In this document: piece after piece, positions 63,284 through 64,000 of the stretch
Position numbering within the stretch: the first letter of the stretch is position 1
Layout: each line of letters opens with the position of its first letter
Assembly (NCBI GenBank): GCA_900472675.1
Contig: UCJA01000009.1
Span: 234,551-298,550, forward strand
Origin: Hyphomicrobiales bacterium
GTDB lineage: Bacteria; Pseudomonadota; Alphaproteobacteria; Rhizobiales; Rhizobiaceae
Direction of reading: 5' to 3'
DNA: 64,000 nt
The notes under the pieces: model-generated
The model's database searches: none
What the model was told of the DNA's origin: nothing
Seen by the model: the letters and a program-made list of their open reading frames with translations, nothing else
Translations under genes and position numbers: made by a program

Positions 63284-64000
63284 TCAGCGCAGAAGTGCCA
63301 GCGCCTCGTCGATCCCAAGCGCTGCCGGCTGGGTGCAGGTCGTCGTCATCTCCACGAAGCGACCCTCCTCGCCGGACTTGAGGATTGACGTCATCACGTC
63401 CACCGCATGCAGCGTCCGATCCAAGGAGCATCGCGCTTCGCGCCCTTCGATCAGAGACATGGCCATGTCCGCAAGACCGGCGGTGCGATAGTTGGCGCGG
63501 GGTCCTTGCGGGTGCTCCTGGTTCGCCACGCCGAAGGGATGATCCCAGGGCTCAAGCGGCGTGATCTCCTTGGCGCGCCCGCTGACCTCCACCGTGCCGC
63601 CGAAGAAGTTCGGGTCGGGTACGAAGATCGATCCCTCCGTTCCGTAAAGCTCCATGTTGGCGTGCCGGTGCGACCACACGTCCCAGCTGGCCGACAGGGT
63701 GATCGTCGCGCCGCTCAAGAACTCAAGCAGGGCGTGAATGTTTGTCGGCGTCTCCACGGGAATGACCTGCCCGTTCAACGGCTCGCTGGTGACCGTCCGG
63801 GTCGGGCTTGCCATGGAGGTGAGCGAAGCCACACGCTTGACCGGGCCGAGAAAGTTGATGAGGTTTGCAATGTAATAGGGGGCAAGGTCGAGGATCGGTC
63901 CGCCACCCTCGATGAAAAAGAACCCCGGGTTCGGATGCCACATTTCCATGCCGGGGCTCATCACGTGGCAGGTGCCCGAGGTGATGCGACCGACCCCGCC
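63284..64000 (-). CDS. Gfo/Idh/MocA family oxidoreductase (partial)
   Basis: The frame is open to the right edge (239 codons) and its start and NAD(P)-binding Rossmann domain lie outside the window. The visible part is the C-terminal alpha/beta domain: GPILDLAPYYIANLINFLGP, the beta-sheet TITLSASWDVWSHRHANMEL, and YGTEGSIFVPDPNFFGG, then HAVDVMTSILKSGEEGRFVE. The aspartate and histidine after GG (ILDLAPYY) correspond to the usual substrate-binding region. The family oxidises sugars or inositols; the substrate is unknown. It precedes the aldo-keto reductase gene, likely in one operon. Confidence 0.88.
   Translation of the reverse strand, partial: GGVGRITSGTCHVMSPGMEMWHPNPGFFFIEGGGPILDLAPYYIANLINFLGPVKRVASLTSMASPTRTVTSEPLNGQVIPVETPTNIHALLEFLSGATITLSASWDVWSHRHANMELYGTEGSIFVPDPNFFGGTVEVSGRAKEITPLEPWDHPFGVANQEHPQGPRANYRTAGLADMAMSLIEGREARCSLDRTLHAVDVMTSILKSGEEGRFVEMTTTCTQPAALGIDEALALLR

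Overview
The window looks like an ordinary chromosomal segment from an alphaproteobacterium of the order Hyphomicrobiales, most likely the family Rhizobiaceae (Rhizobium/Agrobacterium relatives). The reasons are the GC-rich sequence, the tpiA-secG-pyrG order, a phytochrome with a fused HWE kinase and response regulator, the folE-hisI pair, DUF2336, DUF1489 and DUF1345 proteins, an ATP12-type chaperone and a Zur/ZnuABC cluster. This assignment comes from gene content and protein character only; no database search was run. I see no insertion sequence, prophage, integrase, CRISPR array or conjugation gene, and one tRNA gene (Leu, anticodon GAG).

Layout. 0-2 kb: two divergent citrate-synthase-family genes, one carrying an N-terminal helix-turn-helix domain and cut by the left edge, separated by 72 bp full of palindromes. 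2-8.3 kb: pyrG, secG, tpiA, a secreted alpha/beta hydrolase and parE. 8.3-18 kb: bacteriophytochrome, AI-2E-type permease, DUF2336 protein, a degenerate CitE-like protein, a nitroreductase/flavin-reductase pair, an exported protein and an acyltransferase. 18-24 kb: thrS, an IscU-like scaffold with yidD, folE-hisI, a patatin-like phospholipase and a CBS protein. 24-31 kb: rhomboid protease, PAS protein, tandem PilZ protein, transglutaminase-like protease, a D,D-carboxypeptidase with a SPOR domain, and DUF1489. 31-38.8 kb: sdaA, DUF599, a DUF1624-type membrane protein with a cysteine-rich tail, MerR regulator, mgtE, a peptide-deformylase-like protein lacking metal ligands, BON, OsmC and lipB.

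39-49 kb: tRNA-Leu, DMT transporter, GNAT, class III alcohol dehydrogenase, small conserved proteins, ATP12 chaperone / HAD / RluA-type run, fluC and a PCuAC copper chaperone. 49-54 kb: a tandem glycine riboswitch followed by gcvT-gcvH-gcvP, the glycine cleavage system; LipB at 38 kb can supply the lipoyl precursor for GcvH, and SdaA consumes serine that connects to the same one-carbon flow. 54-57 kb: an orphan RTX protein, a small protein paralogous to one at 48 kb, and dusA. 57-64 kb: FAH-family hydrolase, gamma carbonic anhydrase, the zinc-uptake cluster (zur-znuB-znuC divergent from znuA with operator-like dyads between), an RcnB-like protein, an aldo-keto reductase and a truncated Gfo/Idh/MocA oxidoreductase.

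Most of the window is housekeeping. The observations most worth following up are the DNA-binding citrate-synthase fusion with the dyad beside it, the deformylase-like protein with three altered motifs, the degenerate CitE-like protein, the twin CX3C tail on the DUF1624-type protein, and the phytochrome with an altered PAS motif.
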